Shown piece by piece: positions 48,307 through 61,248 of a stretch of DNA of 64,000 nt. The DNA lies in contig CM026568.1 of assembly GCA_015143295.1 (NCBI GenBank), forward strand, positions 17,800,607 to 17,864,606, read 5' to 3'. The translations under genes and the position numbers were made by a program. The notes beneath the pieces were generated by a model. The model searched no databases, was not told the DNA's origin, and was given only the letters and a program-made list of their open reading frames with translations. Source of the DNA: Tetracentron sinense (taxonomy: Eukaryota > Streptophyta > Magnoliopsida > Trochodendrales > Trochodendraceae). Each line of letters opens with the position of its first letter. Position 1 is the first letter of the stretch.

Positions 48307-49832
48307 CTAGTGAAGGTGCACGTGCTTTGCACGTATAATTTTTTAAAGATTTTTTTAGAATTTAATTTTTAATATATTTTCATTAGCCGTTACTCCTTTT
48401 ATATTAATTAATTTTTTAATGTATTAGTATATTTTATAGAATATATTTTAATAATTAAATTTAAAATTTTTATATAAATTTAATATTAGGAAAGAGTTAC
48501 TAATAATTGATTTTCTATGGGTCTCACTTATAAATGTATAAAGAACAATGACTTTTTCTAATAGAGTTTTAGGGTGTTTGCATGGACATAAACCTTTGCC
48601 CTAACCGTGGAATTGCGTAACTGCCTCCTAATCAAACAACTACAAATACTCAAAATCATTAGTTACCCTTATATAAATTAAAACATGGATGTGTACATGG
48701 TATGGACTCTCACGTAAAGGTGTTTATTGAACAAGGGTGTTCGTGAACTATTCGGTCTTGGCTTGTTAAAAGCTCGAGTATTGTTTGCTTATTTAGTAAA
48801 TGAACTTGAACACTATTTTTGAGTTCGTTTAGTAAACGAGTTGAGCTTGAACACCTCCCTACTCGGCTCGTTAAAAGTTCGGATCGATTATATATATATA
48901 TATTAAAAATATATTTAACTTATTAAAATATATTTGATTATATTTATTTTATTAGTTAAGTATATAGACATGTTTAAAATATTTTTTAATCATAATATAT
49001 TTAATTTATTAGTTAATACATATGACCCATTGGAGTGAAACCCATATTGGCTGTTCGTTTAAAGAGATCTGGTTTTAAGAGAGTGAAACACATTGGTTAA
49101 GACTAAGTCAAGAGTACACTTAATCAAAGGTAGCTAGGTTTTAAGAGAAACTAATCTTGGTCGTTCGTTTGAAAGTGAACCAATCTTAGCCTTTTAACCT
49201 AAACTATAAAATGAAGCAAAAGTTTGGGTTTTATAACTTTCATATTGAAATAGATGGTAGCCGCAAGCAACACTCAACAGTGTACATGTTTTGGACGACA
49301 TGGGTGGGGTTTGGCCTTTGGGTAGGGTTTGTTCTTCTCTTTGGATAGGAAGATTGCCGTAGCCCGGCAGCCATAGCCATAGCCACAACCGTAGCCTCTT
49401 TTATCTGTTTCTTCCTCATTCTCACATTATCTGTTTCATCTTCATTCTCACATAAGTCCTTGGAGCTTGTTCATTTGTGAGGTTGGGTGAGAAATTTTCA
49501 GCATAGGATCCTTGAGTTCTTCTATTATTTAATTTTTTTTTAGTCTTATATGTTATACATATTAGGATCATTAAAAGCTCGATCTGGGTTTAAGAAACCC
49601 TCTCCACGGCTCTCACGTTCTTAAATTTATTTGCTAATTATTTACTTAGAATGCCATTAATGAAACTTTTAAATGACCATACTATTCCTAAGAATCACTA
49701 TAAAAATTAGTCTTGAACTTCTCTTTTTATTTATTAATATAATATTTGCTTTATCAACAATAAAGTAAGGCGAAGGTTAATTATGTCTTAATAAAGTTTA
49801 GGTTACTCCTTGTACTTTTATTAGTAGAATGA
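48307..49832 (-). mobile_element. Second Helitron copy (non-autonomous)
   Basis: On the minus strand it begins TCATTCTACTAATAAAAGTA (from 49832) and ends with the hairpin ACGTGCAAAGCACGT followed by GCACCTTCACTAG, then a host T (48307). Shared terminal and subterminal blocks with the copy at 24177-25757 define one family. The interior differs: it holds AACTCGAG/GTTCGTGAAC-rich sequence (48720-48900) and no recognised protein. It lies in a TA microsatellite. Confidence 0.8.
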
Positions 49833-49868
49833 TATACTTTAGAAGAAAGGGTCAGGCATGCATATCTT

Positions 49869-49870
<2 letters not shown>

Positions 49871-49904
<34 letters not shown>
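49871..49904. repeat. (TA)n microsatellite
   Basis: An uninterrupted TA run of about 32 bp just beyond the Helitron's right flank. Confidence 0.95.
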
Positions 49905-49906
<2 letters not shown>

Positions 49907-51080
49907 CTTGTTGATCGCATCTCTACAACACTCCAACAACTCAGTAAACATTAGCACACCATGGGTCCCTGTGTATCCCGTTTGGGGATGGAGGACTTGG
50001 GTTCGAGTCTTGATGTTCCCGTTGATTGGCCCACCTTTGGCCGTGGAAGGCTCAGGTTCGAGTCAAGCTCGAGGGACGGTATTTTATACAAATTAATGGT
50101 GAGTAATGTCGGCTCTGTGCTAGATTCAAACAAGAAAAGTGATTAAAAACTCTTTATTGTATGTACTATCGAGAGCTGAGTCATCCGATTAAAAATCCAA
50201 TCACGCCGCCAAGGCTCATATATATTAAATATACATTAAATGGTAGACCTCACTTGATGATGTTTGTTTCATTAGATTTTGGGCAACCCAGCTCTTGATG
50301 GAAATACCATCTGAGAGTTTTGATAAAGGAAATTGGACTTTTCTAGCATTACCGTACGATAACCGAGATCTCACATTCCCATAATTTTTTTAAAATAAAA
50401 CAAAGAAATAATATTATAACATAAAATTGAAAGAAATATTAAAAATGTTAGGGTTATAAAAATTTAGCAAAAACTTTAAAGTTCAAAGTCATAGAGATCA
50501 TTTAATTTTACGTTATATCAATAATATATAATTATTTTTATATTTTGTGTCATTCATTTAAAATTAAAAGAACCACATAATTTCAAAACCCTAACTTTTT
50601 CCAAGATCAGGCATCAATTAACCCTAGGACCATGGGCAAGCCAGTCTAGCACCCCCTTGATATAATGGTCTGGTTGAGGAGCAACACCTTCCTATTTTTC
50701 ATTTTCCATTCTCTTTATTTCCTTTTTTATTTTCAATCTAGCTCTACCCTTGAAATAATTGTCTCGTTCTGAAAATTTTCATGACCAACCTCTTTTCCTT
50801 TTTCTTTTCATTCTCCTAATTTTCCTTCCTTTTTTCTCATGTTTATCTTCTTTATTTACAAGTTCATACATATAATATAATGGTACCGTATTAAAAACTC
50901 TATTTTCCATTGTAGACTCCAACACAATATCTTACAATTCGCAGTTTGAACTGTACCTCAAAAAAAGCATAAGCATACACTTCAATGGCCATTTGCATCA
51001 AAACAGTTCATACAACAGCGGATTGCAGATCCCAAAATTGTGGGACTCAGTGACCACTTCAACAAACCAGAACACTATTG
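49905..51080. other. AT-rich intergenic DNA, possible SINE trace
   Basis: Around 49990-50075 two B-box-like GGTTCGAGTC motifs suggest an old tRNA-derived sequence, without a clear tail or duplication. The rest to about 51080 shows nothing recognisable, apart from pyrimidine-rich text at 50690-50850. Confidence 0.4.
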
Positions 51081-51638
51081 ACGCTTCACCTTCGAGGATG
51101 TGGAGTTAATTTTCTCTTTAATCCCTTCTTGTTTTACTGACAAATTTCATCAGATAAAGAGAACTTCAATATCAATATCAGAAAGCTCAAAACTTCAATT
51201 TGAATACTCTAATTTGAAAATTAACAGATCTATTACAACGGAGGAAATGAATAAACTGGAACTTGTGCATTGCACCCAGTTACAACTCTGCAATCAAGCA
51301 TACTTGAATCAATATAGATTAGTCAGGCAATCTTGAGGTCACAGGGTTGATTCTGACTTGCCAATTGGTAAATAATTCACCAGGAACACTCACAAATCCA
51401 CATCAATCTCATGGTCATCTAATTTAGGCAGTTTCCTCTTTGCTAAAAGATTCCCATGCCATGAATAATGAGCTGAAGGGCATAACACGGACGTGTTTGG
51501 GGGGAGCATAGTCCAAACCCTCAACTAAGAATAGCAGCAAAAATAAGACACCTATCCCGATAATTCTGGAACATAGCCACCAGATACGTAGTACACGTAT
51601 TTCAGGAGAATATACCCCGAAACACAGTTCAGCTATTC

Positions 51639-54600
51639 TCAAGCTTCTTTCCTGGTTATCCTGCCATTTATAAGGAAATAGTTAGAAACGACAGCCTCAT
51701 GTCCTGGAAACTATCTGCAGAAAAATATAGTAATCTTTTGACTGAGAAAAAATTCAACTTATCCTAGCATATGCTATAATCAAATAATGTTTAAGACACC
51801 AATCTGATGGTGGGTTTTTTTAAATAAGAGGTATTGATGTTGCTCAAGAGCATATAATAGCCCCAATTTATTAGGAAAAAGGGGAAGAAAAGTTGTCAGT
51901 GTATGGACTGTCGACTGCACCTCCTCTCCTACACACTATAGGTAGGGATCCATTCCATCTCCCCTAAAATGGGGACATAGTAGTGTCCAGCCCGCATGTG
52001 AAAGATTGTACCTTCCAGAAAGGTGGTTTTAAAAGTTTAAGAACAGATCCTGAGATCGGAGATAATAGCTATAGATGTCATACCGTAGGACTGTCAATGG
52101 ATACAGATATTATCAGTATTCAATTTATATCTGAATCAATTTATTTCAGATCATTATCCGAATAGGTATCTGGCTGAACGATTTCGAATAGGACTTTTAC
52201 TATCGTTTATAATTGGATCGGATTCATATATTGTTATACTCAACTCGATAAATATCCGATCGAATACATACATACATATATATATATATAAGTTCATATT
52301 GATAAGTTTTTTACATAATCCTAAAACATTAAATTCTTATTTAATAAAATTAGTATATAATTTGACATTTTAAGGGAATTTTTATTTTATTTTTGTCTTT
52401 TTTATTAAAACAGTCGGATATTAATCAAATTCAAATATTTTAATTGAAGTTGAAACTAGGTCTTACCAAGCCTTTTTTTTAAAAAAATCGGTAAGGGCAG
52501 GGCATAGGTCTTACCAAGCCCGCCCTCACCTACAGGGGTCCAGCCCTAGCCCTCGGAGGGCTTGAACTAGCTAGGCCCAAGTCCTACCCTCAAGGGTTAG
52601 GGCCTAAAAGAAAAGTATTTTTTCCAGACACTGCCACCGGATGCTAACCTGGAATCAACCCTCCTCCTTTATCCATTCTTAAGATGAGGCAATGCAACGG
52701 AAAAGAACAACACGACAAAGTAGTAATTTTTTATTTTCTTACTTGGTGGCAGAGTATAATATTTTCTCAAGTTAAAAATCGTATAATATAGTGATATACT
52801 ATAAACTATGGTATTTTGTTTGGTAACGATTATGTGTTTACTATTCTTTATATATTTTGTTATGTGTTTTAGCTATATGTTTTTTCTTCCAATATATTTA
52901 ATTTTGATACAATTACAAGGCAAAAATAAATCTTATAGGTATCATACAGATTTTATTATAGTGATAATGTAAGGCATTTTGAAATAGTACTGACATAAGG
53001 CACAATACTAGCATGTATCTAATTAAGATACGAAACTGACATAAGGCCAAGTACTAGTATATATAAAAATTTAGCACAATACTAACATAAGACATAGCAT
53101 TAAAGTGTTACTATGTAAAGTATATATCACTAATATATGTATGGTATAGATATTACATATAATATACAATATAATACAATTATATAATGGTGTTGTTGAG
53201 CATGTGGAAGGCCGAATTGCCATCCCTAGTTGAAACAAATACTCTTACTTCACTATCCATAGGATATCGAATCAAAATTGGATAATTGGATAGTGTAATC
53301 GAATTGAATTCGGATAGTCCACTATCTGCTCCGAATTTGCTCCGTTTACGGCCTTATTAGTTGGTGTTAGAAGCTAGGATAAGTTGAAAACTTGTCGTTT
53401 CTGTTCTGTATGGGTCAAGCACCAAATTTCTCACCTGAAGCAGTAGATTCCCAGAGCAGTCGTAATTTCGTGGATGACTGAGGTGGCAAAGTGCAAATAG
53501 AGTGCCACTGATTTCAGCAAAAGAAATATGTGAGGCACAAAACATGAAAATATTTTAACAGGAAACACGAAAAAGAGAACTAGAAAGATAACTGTCTTTT
53601 AGCTAAATGCTGAAAAATGAAGTCTGCCCATGGACCTCAACTAAAAACTCTGGAGGATTTATCTCTAAGTTAATTGCAGTCAAGTTGCACAACAACCAGT
53701 ATGACAACAGTAAGTGCTTAACAACTTCACGTTCAGAATCCCTTTCTTATTCAGAAGTGGAGTATAATGAGACTAGCCAAGTCAAGCCAAACAAGATACT
53801 AGACTAATGGCCAAGCAGATAACTGAGCATTAGGGTTTGGTTGCTGCCCTCAAAGAAAAGCTGGGTTACAACAAATTCACAATTTCTATGTACCAAAAGT
53901 AAGAAAATAATATTTACCTGTGAAGGCACAGTAGCCAAGAAGAACCAAGCTCTCATCGACTAAAGGAACTCTGCCACAAAGGTGCACAGAAGGACCGTGT
54001 TAAGTGGGAAAAGTGCAGTGACCATCAAGAACAGCTGTAACGATACATTTATTTATAAAACTCCACCATAGGAATCAAATTACAACATACCCGTCATTGA
54101 GCCTGGCAGTGAGTGCATTTGCAATGGCAAAAGGGAGATACAATAGCGACTGTTCAGAGTGATATATTGAAGTTAGTATTCAAGATGAATGTGTCACAAA
54201 TCTATCCACCACTTATTCGAAATCTTGTTCAATTAACCAAAACATTTCAAGAAGGAAAGAAATTAATTCCTTAAATTTATCACAGCACTGTGAATATATG
54301 ATTTCATTTAATGAGACTTTGATGCTTACAGTCAATGAATAAAATGTTTGAATAATAATATTCTTAACAAATATTCTTCTTCTTCTTCTTTTTCATTTTA
54401 AAAATGCCCATACATTTTCCTGATATGAACCATATGAGCAAAAAAAAGTCAACCTCCCAAGAATTTCCCTCAGAGTTATTTAAAAAAAAATATTAATCCT
54501 TATTATTGATTGAACAGAGACAAGAAGCCCATATTTGCTAAAGTGACAAACCCCAAAAAACACAACCCATGAATTTCTAAAGAAATTTAGTACTTGAAAT

Positions 54601-57600
54601 AATTTCAGAATTTTTTGGTCACATTAATGCAACATACCATACACATTCCAGTTTTCAAGCCCTTGGGTTCATCACACAAGTGAGCTAGAATCATCCTTCC
54701 CTGCCAAAACAACAATTTCCATTAAATTATCTTAAGACAAGGAATTGGAGTATCTTCCCCCATAATTCTCAGTAGAACATCTAACAGTTCACATAGCAAT
54801 AATACAAATGATAACATGCACGGAACACTAATAAAGAAGAGAAAAAAAACAAACAACAAACTGTGCAGTGGGGCAAACAGAACTAACCAAGGAAGGCTAT
54901 AACAGTACATATGTGCAGGGAAGACGTGTATTCATTAATTAACAGTGTTTACCGTAAGCAAGATTTGAAAGTGCGCCCTAAAGAAAAAAAGATCTGAACA
55001 GCCATTTCAAGCATGTTATTGGTCCATACAGGTAGACAGTATTTCACCCCAATCTGAATCCCATATTATCATATAGTAATCAGATTGAGTTCACTTGTAC
55101 GAGACATTATATTGTTGCAATGTCTACTCTTGTGATTTGAAGATGAGCACTTTCAGGTGGTTCATACTTCATACTTTTGTACTTAGTTTTATCAGATATG
55201 TTGTAGGGCCGTTACAAGCCATTTTCATCACTAACAGGGGCAACTTTCAAATTTATAAACAGCAGTCATCTTTCAAATTACAAGCCATGAACTTTAGAAT
55301 GAGAAGACCCATGTGCCCAAGAGGAGTGAGCAATGCCAATTGAACCTCGTTCAATGTCGTAACCATGGTTAGGTAGCGGTTTAATCCATAAAGTAATGAG
55401 CTGTGTTAAGTGTAGATCTTAAGACCAATGTAGTACTTCTAATAGGATCTATAGAAACCCTGGAACGATCGATCGAACAGAGTGGACCGACTACCATGGT
55501 GTCAGACTACTCTTAACATTTTCCAGATAAAACAAGTAAATTTAGCAAATGAAATGGAAGCAGCAGTACCCCAATCGTGTCAACGAGGTAAGCAAACCCC
55601 CATCGGCCTGGGCATTTCCTCAAGGTCTATCTAACCAGATTAAGAGAAATCGTCCCATGAATAGAGGGTCTCCAATTCTTGTTACAGCATCTAAAGACCT
55701 AGCCCTTCTGTTTGACTTCAACAGAATCCTTGATCCAAATCAGACTCAGAATAACACCTTCCACTCCCTGTAAATACCATCACCTATGTAGGCAGAAGGG
55801 AGGCCCAAAATACCTAGAGAGCTATCATCAGAGTTAAGCTTTGCACTAGCTTTCATTAGTGTTGCACATCTCTTAGTCCCTTTGTGTTTTTTTTTTTTGA
55901 TATGTGAAGTGTGTTGTTCAACGTGTGAATGTTGCTTTTTCAAAATATAGTCCCACATCAGTAAAAATACAGAAAGGCCTAGGGAGTGTTGGCCTATTAA
56001 AGAGTAATGAGACTCCCATTGCAAGCCAAGCTAATAGAGGCTGACTTTGCTCTGAAGCTTGAGTTAGTGAGCCGAGCTCGAGCTTAGCCTAAGGGAATTA
56101 AAATATTTTTTTTATATACTCGAGCCGAGCCGAGCCGAGCCGAGCCGAGCCGAGCCGAGCCGAGCCGAGCCGAGCCGAGCTGAGCCGAGCCGAGCCGAGC
56201 CGAGCTCGAGCTTATGATAAATTTTATGAGCCGAGCTTGAACACAAGCTGAGGAGCTCGAGTCGAGTTCAAACCAAGCTTGAACACTCCCCTACTCGGCT
56301 CGGCTCGGCTCGATAACACCCCTACTTGCATGTGCACCTCAACTAGTTTTCTACATATGAAAATTGGATTTTTAGAAAGAGTTCAACTGAAAGTTCAAAC
56401 TGAGGCAGGCCAACAAGTTTGCCAATATTACATGAAACACTAACATGGTGTATCATAATTGACTCTACTTTCCTACCTAAAGATCAATATCATATAGCAT
56501 GCGGAAGTGAGTCCTAGTCCCATTGGGATCCCACTGGTGCTGGGTTTGTTTAGGCAAACATGTAGCCTCATGTGGCCACACTCCCAATAACCCAGTGACA
56601 TTAATTCCAATACAATCCTCCTGCCCCTGTTTAAATTGATATTGCACAACTTAAACTTCCTTACTATTAACCCCTAAAAGAGTCGAGTTGTAGACCATCC
56701 TGACAGATCCTTTCATGTGATAACTCATGAGGCCTTACTACAAAGACGTGATATGTTTCTTTATAAATATGGGTGCAGATCGGAGAAAACAAAAACATTT
56801 GAAAACTGTAAAAAGTTAGAACACATAAACCAGCAATTTTTATTGAGCTCTTTAAATAATAAAAGGAAAAGATCTCAAATGATACGGTATTCCGACTGAA
56901 AGCATAGATATCTTACCACGAGGAACCCAAATGCAAGTCCAGTTCCAACTATAACTAAATGTGGATAGTTCCCCATAATATCAGATGGAGACAAGTAATC
57001 CCTGCATAAGGAATATGATTCTGTGTGAAGACAAATATGCTTCTCTGAAGTTAAGCATATGTACAAACAAGTAGCATAGAATGAGAAATATTAATATCAT
57101 ACCATGCTAGAACTCCTCCCAGGAGCACAATGAAAGGGTAAAGCTGGCAAGAAACAGTACATCTGTTAAGATCTGGAATGAACAGACAAATATTTTACCA
57201 AAAACAGTATTACCATTGCCAATGCCAGTAACATGCTTCCCTTTCGTGTTTGAACAACCTTATAGACATTGTACACGCTGCACAGGAACATTGCAATGAA
57301 TAAGAGAAGTTCCAGGGGACCTTTACGGACAACAGTTACAGATTCATGACAGTGAGCTCTGATAGGCACAAAAGGATCTTGAGAAAATTAGACTATTTAT
57401 TGCCCTCATAATCCAACAACAATCTAATGCATGATTCAAGATTGGTTGTTGCAATTTTATACAGTATTTCAAGGTAAACATCCGGCTACAGGAGCCATAT
57501 CAGACATGGACCCAACTGCACCCGAATGACTAACCCTCCGTTTATGAAAAACAGAGATATGAAATTTTAGTCAGTCCATTGGCTATTCCACAGGCATAGA

Positions 57601-60600
57601 TGGCATAAAGTCACAATATATATATATATATATATAAAGAACAAACGGCACAGATGCAAATTATACACACATTAGAAAGGTGGGTGTATATAACTTTTAA
57701 CCATTTGGAATATGAAAAAGCCACTTACTTGAAGGTGACTGTTGGTATAACAGCAAAAATCGTCATTAAAAATAAGACAATTCTGTATGTCGGAATTTCT
57801 GACATTAAAAAAATGGAAATATAAGTCAAATTTATAGGGATGGAAATCATAAAAATGACAAAAAGAATATCTAGAAAAACACAAATTGGAAAAATAAATA
57901 TAGAAAAAAAGGTCGAAGGCTAAGCAGGAAAAAAAAGGGTTATCTGGATGAATTGCCAGTTCAAGGAAAGGTTGGGACATAAAAGAAACATCAAACAAAT
58001 ATTCTAAAGTGTCTGATAGTAGCTTATATCATGAACACTGTTTAAAATATCCATATCGATGTGCATATCGATAAGTCAAAACTAGGAAATCTATTGTAGA
58101 TACTAAGGAAAATGCATGGAAATGCTGTAAAAAAACTAAGGAATGTAAGCAAAACAAATGGAAACTCATGAAAACTTAGTATCAAACTTGTTTTAATGCA
58201 CAGATAAGCTAAAAATATGAAATATAGAATCCAACAACTATCATTTTAACAATTTATACGAGGTACTAAAATGTAATACTTCCTAAAAGTGCATACATGT
58301 TGGGCACATCATAACTATAAAAATACCAAATAGTATAAATTTTGACAAATAAAGCATAATTTACTGACAATAATAATAATAATAATAATTTATGAAATAT
58401 ACACAAAGATATAAGATTAATATAAAATTAACACGTGTAAAAAACAAGAAGTATAAAAAAGTCATACAGTGAATGGGACATATACATATATAAGATTATA
58501 CTCATTGAAAGTTTAACACAAGTGTAAACAACTAAAAGCACAATAAAGAAATTCAGTTTTAGGAAACACAAAAAGACATAACAATTGACTTACCTAGATG
58601 GTACATCAGTACCACAAATCCATAGATAATCATATATTTGATAACCTGGGTGCAGTTTATGGTGTATTTGGTTAGGAGCTATGTATATCCTGTGCGTTTT
58701 TTTACTGCCTTTAGAAGCTTAGTAGAGCTTGTTATGGTTCACGTTTTTGTGAACTATCCTTGTACATTCTTTCTTCTATAAAATTATTCTTTTACTGATA
58801 ATAATAATTTAAATGAATAGATAATAATAATAATAATAATTATTATTATTATTAGAATAATAATAAATTTAAACTAGTATTAGTGCTAATAAGATTGTCC
58901 TCAATGTGGTAGATAATAATAACATATCTTATAAGGTTCCCCAAATTCAATTCTATGATTCGATCTCCATGACTATTGAATTTATTTTTTATGAAAAGAA
59001 AATAAAGAAGAGGTCATTTTTAGGTATGCCGAAAACTTTGGAGAAGAGGGGTAGCGTGCGTTTCCAAGTCTTGAAAATCAGATTAAGACTCGAGTCTGGA
59101 TCTTTTTTAGATGTCTCTACAAGGATTCCTTGTGGAATCCAGGAGAGCGTGCCATGTAACCACCTGTTTAGATAATTTTGGAAGAATGCAATATTTAGAA
59201 GATGAAGACACCCTTTTTAGTTAGTGTCACAAGTGAATACGTGTCACAAAACTCTTGATTCTACAAGGAATCATTTCATATCAACTGTATTGTAACATGT
59301 AAATATCTGTTTGCGATACAGTTGATACACTATCGAAACACATGCAAAAGTACATTATCTGTGAGTATCGTATCAGTAAGCTTTAAAAAAGGGATATGTA
59401 TCGTGCGTAATGTCTCGATACACAGAATTTTAAATCATGATCATGAACTGCCATTACAAAGGTCATAACAGATGGTGCAGTTCATCTAAAAGAAGGGAAG
59501 GTTTGATTTCTTAATGATGGTTTTGGTTAAAAACACCACAAATTCAAAGAAACAACACATAACATCAAAGAGAGAATTACAACCAGAAAAAGAAAGTAGA
59601 AACACTGTCGAATGCGAAAAAATAACGAAGGGATATAATGTTATGCAAGTGTCACCGACTGAGGATGTGAGATCTTTTCTTTACTGGGACGTGCTTCAAT
59701 AGTGAATGTAATCAATGACATATCTCAAACACAAAGTAGTCTGTGCCATCACGGAGCAATTTTAGGCCCAGTATTCCTAGAAAGTACATGTATCAATATA
59801 CAGGATAAGTATCAACTATACTAAAAGGTATTTGACTTTTACAGTAGCCCAATTGAATCTTTGCATGCATGAAAAAGTGGTCAAAGAAGAAACATCCTCA
59901 GAGACTACGTTTAGAATGGACAAAATTAGTTTGACATTGATATTCGAATGAAAGGTATCCTAGTAGTACAGAAGTGTTTTGTTCACAGACTGAGGATGAA
60001 TGAACCTTTAATTTCTTCTTTATCAGTGGCTTATCCCAAGTAGTTTGTACCTTTCAAATGTACATATACATTGCATGTTCCCCAGGCAATCGAGTACCCA
60101 AGTACCACTGATGAAAAACTCATACATATGATAATTCAAAGATGCTATCATAATTTGATAATGTTGGTAAAGTTTGGAAAGAAGTCTATGAAGAAGGTAG
60201 TAGACTGACACATGTTCTAAGGTGTAGAGGACAGTATGAAATGCAAATCAGGAAAGGTAAAACATCCTTGTTAAGAAAATCTGAATAAAAAAATCTTACA
60301 AGGAACTATTGTGCTGGATCTTATACTCAACAAATACATAAAAGAATTATAAGGATCTTATACTCAATAAATACATAAAAGCATTATTAATACTAAGGGT
60401 TTCTTGATCAACAAATACAGAAAAGCATTATAAATATTAAATACAAAGGGTTTAATGGCAATAATATTCTATGGCACTTTGGACTATTTGTTGGGTGCCC
60501 AGGTAATTAATCAGTTATAGGCATTGTTACAATTTACAAATCTCCCGAGAAATACCCAATTTCTCCCGAGAAAAACTGACAAAACCATCTAAAGTTTAAA

Positions 60601-61248
60601 TCTCCATTTTAACAGCGATATTTTAAAAATCCTACAAGAAATATAATTTTATCTTTTTATCCCGTAAATACCACGAGATTTAGCCAAGATTTTAAAAATA
60701 TCATGAGAAATACACAATGTTGTTGGTTTTATAAATTTACAACTTGATGATATTTATTACTATTTTCTATAATTTTAATATGTATTTTTAATCATTGCTG
60801 AAATTTAGGTGAGAAATACCCGAAAAAAATTCAGATTTCAAAATCTCCTGAGAAAAACTTCGGCCGATAAAAACCCGAGAACGAGATTTGTAACACTGGA
60901 TATAGGTCATCTACCACATTGAGGACAATCTTACCATAAACAAGTGGTACCCAACTCAGAAATGGGATGGACTTCCCAAAGTGTTGAACCCACCACTCAG
61001 CACCTGAAAAGGAAATAAATTCATACAACTATTAAAGCAATAATATAAAGAAAACAGAAATGCACACTCATTTACATCGGAACTAAAATAAAGCTCAAGA
61101 GAGTAAAATATTATAGGCATCTTGGCATGATGATGTGTTTAAAAAATACATACCCACAATAGATGTAAAAAAATGGCACATATAGATCAGCATGAGACCT
61201 TCCGTAGGTCCATTTACTGCCGGAAGAATAAGGGTATTGGTGAAAAAG
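51639..61248 (-). CDS. AAPT1: Aminoalcohol phosphotransferase (choline/ethanolamine phosphotransferase), C-terminal 11 exons
   Basis: Exons on the minus strand, 5' to 3': 61154-61248, 60935-61003, 57729-57798, 57214-57277, 57103-57143, 56917-57001, 54638-54700, 54091-54149, 53918-53970, 53435-53507, 51639-51660. All junctions are GT-AG and all phases join, giving 230 residues. Landmarks: FFTNTLILPAVNGPTEGLML, AEWWVQHFGKSIPFLSWVPL, AVIPTVTF, VYKVVQTRKGSMLLALAM, WDYLSPSDIMGNYPHLVIVG, GLAFGFLVGRMILAHLCDEP, LLYLPFAIANALTARLNDG, HFATSVIHEITTALGIYCFR, then ITRKEA and stop. This matches plant AAPT1/AAPT2 (about 389 residues), ER membrane enzymes that make phosphatidylcholine and phosphatidylethanolamine from diacylglycerol and CDP-aminoalcohols. 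About 158 N-terminal residues, including the DGxxAR...G...D...D catalytic motif, are not in the window. Introns contain several transposons but no exon is damaged. Confidence 0.95.
52088..53360. mobile_element. Outer hAT-type element in the last AAPT intron
   Basis: The left end TAGGACTGTCAATGGATACA and the inverted right end AAGGCCGTAAACGGAGCAAA share the AGGxCxGTxAAxxGGA pattern of the MITE at 37004. The arms share TTATCCGAATAGGTATC with it. A nested hAT copy interrupts it. No target duplication is preserved. Confidence 0.65.
52457..53228. mobile_element. Nested hAT element (772 bp)
   Basis: Starts TAGGTCTTACC and ends GCCATCCCTA, with the perfect 8-bp duplication GTTGAAAC at 52449-52456 and 53229-53236. 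The inverted right end TAGGGATGGCAATTCGG is a familiar plant hAT terminus. It splits the outer element, so it is the younger of the two. Confidence 0.88.
55950..56002 (+). promoter_or_regulatory. snRNA-type USE plus TATA-like pair (candidate)
   Basis: GTCCCACATCA (55950-55960) matches the plant U-snRNA upstream sequence element RTCCCACATCG except at the last base. TATTAAAG follows 34 bp later (55995-56002), close to the spacing of Pol II-type snRNA promoters. No known snRNA begins at the expected start (about 56022-56030). It is probably a dispersed promoter-derived repeat. Confidence 0.4.
56040..56330. mobile_element. hAT-like MITE with (GAGCC)n array
   Basis: The right end, inverted, reads TAGGGGTGTTATCGAGCCGA and faces GAGCTCGAGC-rich arms on the left. 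The core 56120-56210 is a pentanucleotide array of CGAGC with one variant unit (CTGAGC). Ends are approximate and no target duplication was found. Confidence 0.6.
58370..58389. repeat. (AAT)n microsatellite
   Basis: A short ATA/AAT trinucleotide run in the large AAPT intron. A second, palindromic AATAAT...ATTATT tract lies at about 58819-58865. Confidence 0.9.
60522..60898. mobile_element. hAT MITE (377 bp) beside an AAPT splice donor
   Basis: The left end CATTGTTACAATTTACAAAT and the inverted right end CAGTGTTACAAATCTCGTTC continue into repeated CTCCCGAGAAA motifs. Flanks GTTATAGG (60514-60521) and GATATAGG (60899-60906) form an 8-bp duplication with one mismatch. It ends 36 bp from the exon boundary at 60935. 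Confidence 0.8.

Noticed and set aside
55549-56024. Open frames with faint LINE-endonuclease resemblance
   Set aside because: No firm motif; the similarity is too weak to annotate.
58635-58800. Possible LINE 3' end
   Set aside because: A TTGTACATTCTTTCTTCTAT-like tail resembles plant L1 3' ends, but no coding part is attached.
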